From an uncultured Muribaculaceae bacterium (GTDB lineage: Bacteria; Bacteroidota; Bacteroidia; Bacteroidales; Muribaculaceae): a DNA stretch of 25,988 nucleotides. Positions 24,303 through 25,988 of this stretch are shown piece by piece. The position numbers and the translations under genes were made by a program. Each line of letters opens with the position of its first letter. The stretch's first letter is position 1. The notes under the pieces are model-generated. The model saw only the letters and a list, made by a program, of their open reading frames with translations. It was not told where the DNA came from and did not search any database. Where the stretch lies: the NCBI GenBank assembly GCA_934590135.1, contig CAKTOT010000023.1, positions 1-25,988 of the forward strand. Reading direction: 5' to 3'.

Positions 24303-25479
24303 ATCATATATTATGACTGCACCAACTATTATTTTGAAATAGAAGAAGACGATGATTTTCGCAAATATGGTCATTCCCAAAGAACATCGTCCCAATCCGA
24401 TAGTACAACTTGGCATATTCATGGATGCCGGCGAGCTACCGCTTGCTTTCTGTGTCAATTCCGGAAACACTCCCGAGGCCCAGACAATGCAGCCTTTGGA
24501 AGAAAAGCTTGCCGCCAACTTCTCATTGTCTTAATTTGTGGTTTGTTCCGATGGTGGACCGGGTAGCGTCGACAATCGCATGTATAATATGACGGAAGGA
24601 CGTGACTATATCACCGTATTGTCCCTCAAAAAGATGCGTCCGCACTTGCAGGACTGGGCGACAAGCCCTGATGCAATTTGGTATACGGCCGGTCACGAGC
24701 AGGGTTATACCCTCAAAGAAGCCAAAGTGAAATTTGGTTCGGCGTTTGACAACATCACATTTTATCGTGATCGCCGGACAAAAGAAGAATATAGGGATAA
24801 AAACGGAAAAAAGAGAGTGCTTGAGAAGCACCTCGTGGCCACCTATTGCCATAAATATGCTCTGTATCAGCGAAAGACACGCGATGAACAGATTGCTCGG
24901 GCTCAAACGAAAATTGACCGAGGAGAGAGTACTCGTCAGAAGTCGCCTAACGACTGCCGCCGATTTATTAAAACTGACGAAGTGACCGCCGGCGGAGTCG
25001 TTGTGGAACATCCAATATCAACAATCGATTGGGAAAAGGTCCGAACAGAAGAACGCTTCGATGGCTTCTATGCCTATGGATCTTCTCTTGACGACCATCC
25101 GCTCCACATTCTCAAAGCCAATTCATATCGCGGAGACATAGAGGCATTATATCGTGTCACCAAAACAGACCTTGACCTCCGACCCATATACCTTTCACGC
25201 AAAGACCGTATCATCGGCCACTTCATAGTGTGCTTCATCTCCCTACTCATCATCAAACGGCTTCAACAATCACTTGCCGGAAAATACTCAGTGGAAAAGC
25301 TCTGCGAAACCCTGCGTAAAATGAAGCTTCTCTACCACGATGCCTACGGTTATGAGCCCGCCTTTGATCGCACAGAAGTCACCGATGATTTGCAACAGAA
25401 CGCTAACATCTTGATTGATAACAAAATTATCACCAAGCCGACAATAAAAAAGATCCTCAAGCAAGTGGAGAAAAGTTAA
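24303..25479 (+). pseudogene. Decayed IS1634-type (IS4 superfamily) transposase
   Basis: About 390 residues of a DDE transposase survive. The first catalytic Asp is in YYDCTNYYFEIEEDD (codon 24315), the second in FVVCSDGG (24550), and the Glu in the YRGDIEALYRVTK motif (25141), followed by LRPIYLSRKDRIIGHFIVCF. There are three lesions. The N-terminal part is missing. One extra base in the CCC at 24376-24378 shifts the frame, so that GHS and KEHRPNPIVQLGIFMD are in different frames. A TAA at 24532-24534 interrupts FSLS and FVVCSDGG, where relatives usually have Lys. It is more AT-rich than its neighbours, consistent with a mobile origin. It cannot make active transposase. Terminal inverted repeats and target duplications were not found, so the element's ends are undefined. 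Confidence 0.88.
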
Positions 25480-25497
25480 TATAATGTTAAAAAACAA

Positions 25498-25535
25498 GCG
25501 AGTTGGGTAGCACATTCTAATGCCACTCAGCTCGC
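25498..25535 (+). other. Imperfect hairpin after the transposase remnant
   Basis: GCGAGTTGGGTAGCA pairs with TGCCACTCAGCTCGC (about 14 of 15 positions including wobbles, one A-C mismatch), 18 bp after the stop codon. No T run follows. It may be the 3' structure of the former element. Confidence 0.55.
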
Positions 25536-25941
25536 TGTGTATCTGCATGTAACACTACATAACCGTCAAAAATGGGAAGGTACAAAGAATAATGATAATA
25601 CAAGCCGTTCCGCGCCATTTTTGAATAATATTATGATTTATAGACAGCGGGCGATTGCATCGAATGCGCGGCCCAAGGCCATCGAAGCACGTACCATATT
25701 ACATTTTAGTCAGTTACGGCATTTCCCGTGTCCACTTTGACTAATCAGCTTTTTTACACCATATATTGCCGTACAATTCGACATCACACATACGATTGCA
25801 CGAAATGCGACAATTCGACATCGCAAGTCAACATCAGACACTCCACAAACCATCACCTTATCACAAGCCATCGCCTTGACTTAAAGCCGATTATAATGAC
25901 AACAAGCCCATTAGCCGGGTATGACGCCTGCCCTCAAAAAA
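25536..25941. other. Gene-poor AT-rich interval
   Basis: About 400 bp hold no open frame with coding character on either strand. The only structure I see is a 13-bp direct repeat ACAATTCGACATC at 25773-25785 and 25810-25822, followed by loosely periodic CATC/CACA-rich sequence. It leads into the promoter at 25942. Confidence 0.6.
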
Positions 25942-25972
25942 TTTGTCGTATCAAAAAAAATGTCTAACTTTG
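25942..25972 (+). promoter_or_regulatory. Full-consensus promoter firing out of the window
   Basis: TTTG (25942-25945), a 19-bp spacer and TAACTTTG (25965-25972) match the Bacteroidota consensus exactly. Its transcript starts near 25979 and its gene lies beyond the right end. Confidence 0.8.
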
Positions 25973-25988
25973 CGACACCAACATCTAT

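Noticed and set aside
25498..25535. Intrinsic terminator after the transposase remnant
   Set aside because: The hairpin is good, but no T run follows on the plus strand, so it is only listed as a hairpin.
25728..25967. A 79-aa plus-strand frame before the terminal promoter
   Set aside because: Composition is random-looking, there is no motif, and the consensus promoter lies inside its 3' end.

Overview
The window reads as chromosomal core sequence of a Bacteroidota bacterium, most likely order Bacteroidales. Four things support this. It carries sprA/sov, the type IX secretion outer-membrane channel gene found only in this phylum. It encodes a Rho factor with a very long disordered insert, as seen in gut Bacteroidales. 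Promoters have the phylum-specific -7 element TAnnTTTG, twice with a perfect TTTG box 19 bp upstream. It also has the small DUF2795 protein and the EPSP synthase type of this order. The family cannot be fixed from the sequence; a Muribaculaceae-like gut commensal is plausible. Most genes are GC-rich, and the right-hand 1.7 kb is visibly more AT-rich. I see no rRNA, tRNA, CRISPR array, prophage or integrative element.

Layout, left to right. (1) 1-2.6 kb, minus strand: a lipid/diacylglycerol kinase gene, then gapA with an intrinsic terminator. (2) 2.6-6.04 kb, plus strand: a 430-bp repeat-rich leader, a secreted tandem-parvulin prolyl isomerase, a PduO-type cobalamin adenosyltransferase, and a DUF2795 gene with its own promoter and a strong terminator. 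(3) 6.17-12.4 kb, minus strand, tightly packed: aroA, a membrane-anchored Cys/His-motif protein, a metal ABC permease and a cysteine synthase gene (12-nt gap, 3-nt gap, ATGA overlap), then a secreted DUF1573 protein and a polytopic membrane protein. (4) 12.5-15.03 kb, minus strand: rho, with a predicted leader of about 365 nt behind a perfect promoter. (5) 15.1-24.26 kb, minus strand: a secreted Sel1-repeat protein, ruvA and the 7.5-kb sprA, probably transcribed in that order. (6) 24.3-25.5 kb, plus strand: a decayed IS1634-type transposase with three separate lesions, then about 400 bp without genes, ending in a perfect promoter that fires out of the window.

Functionally the genes are glycolysis (gapA), aromatic and cysteine biosynthesis (aroA, cysK-like), cobalamin activation, lipid phosphorylation, envelope folding and secretion (parvulin protein, SprA), transcription termination (rho) and Holliday-junction processing (ruvA). 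I did not find an unmistakable new multi-gene system. The best leads are regulatory or structural: the long C-rich rho leader with a possible leader peptide; the Rho disordered region with a 15-bp DNA repeat; strictly periodic degenerate repeats just upstream of two genes for exported proteins; and a conserved-looking CCxxHxxC membrane protein abutting a metal ABC permease that has no ATPase or binding-protein partner nearby.
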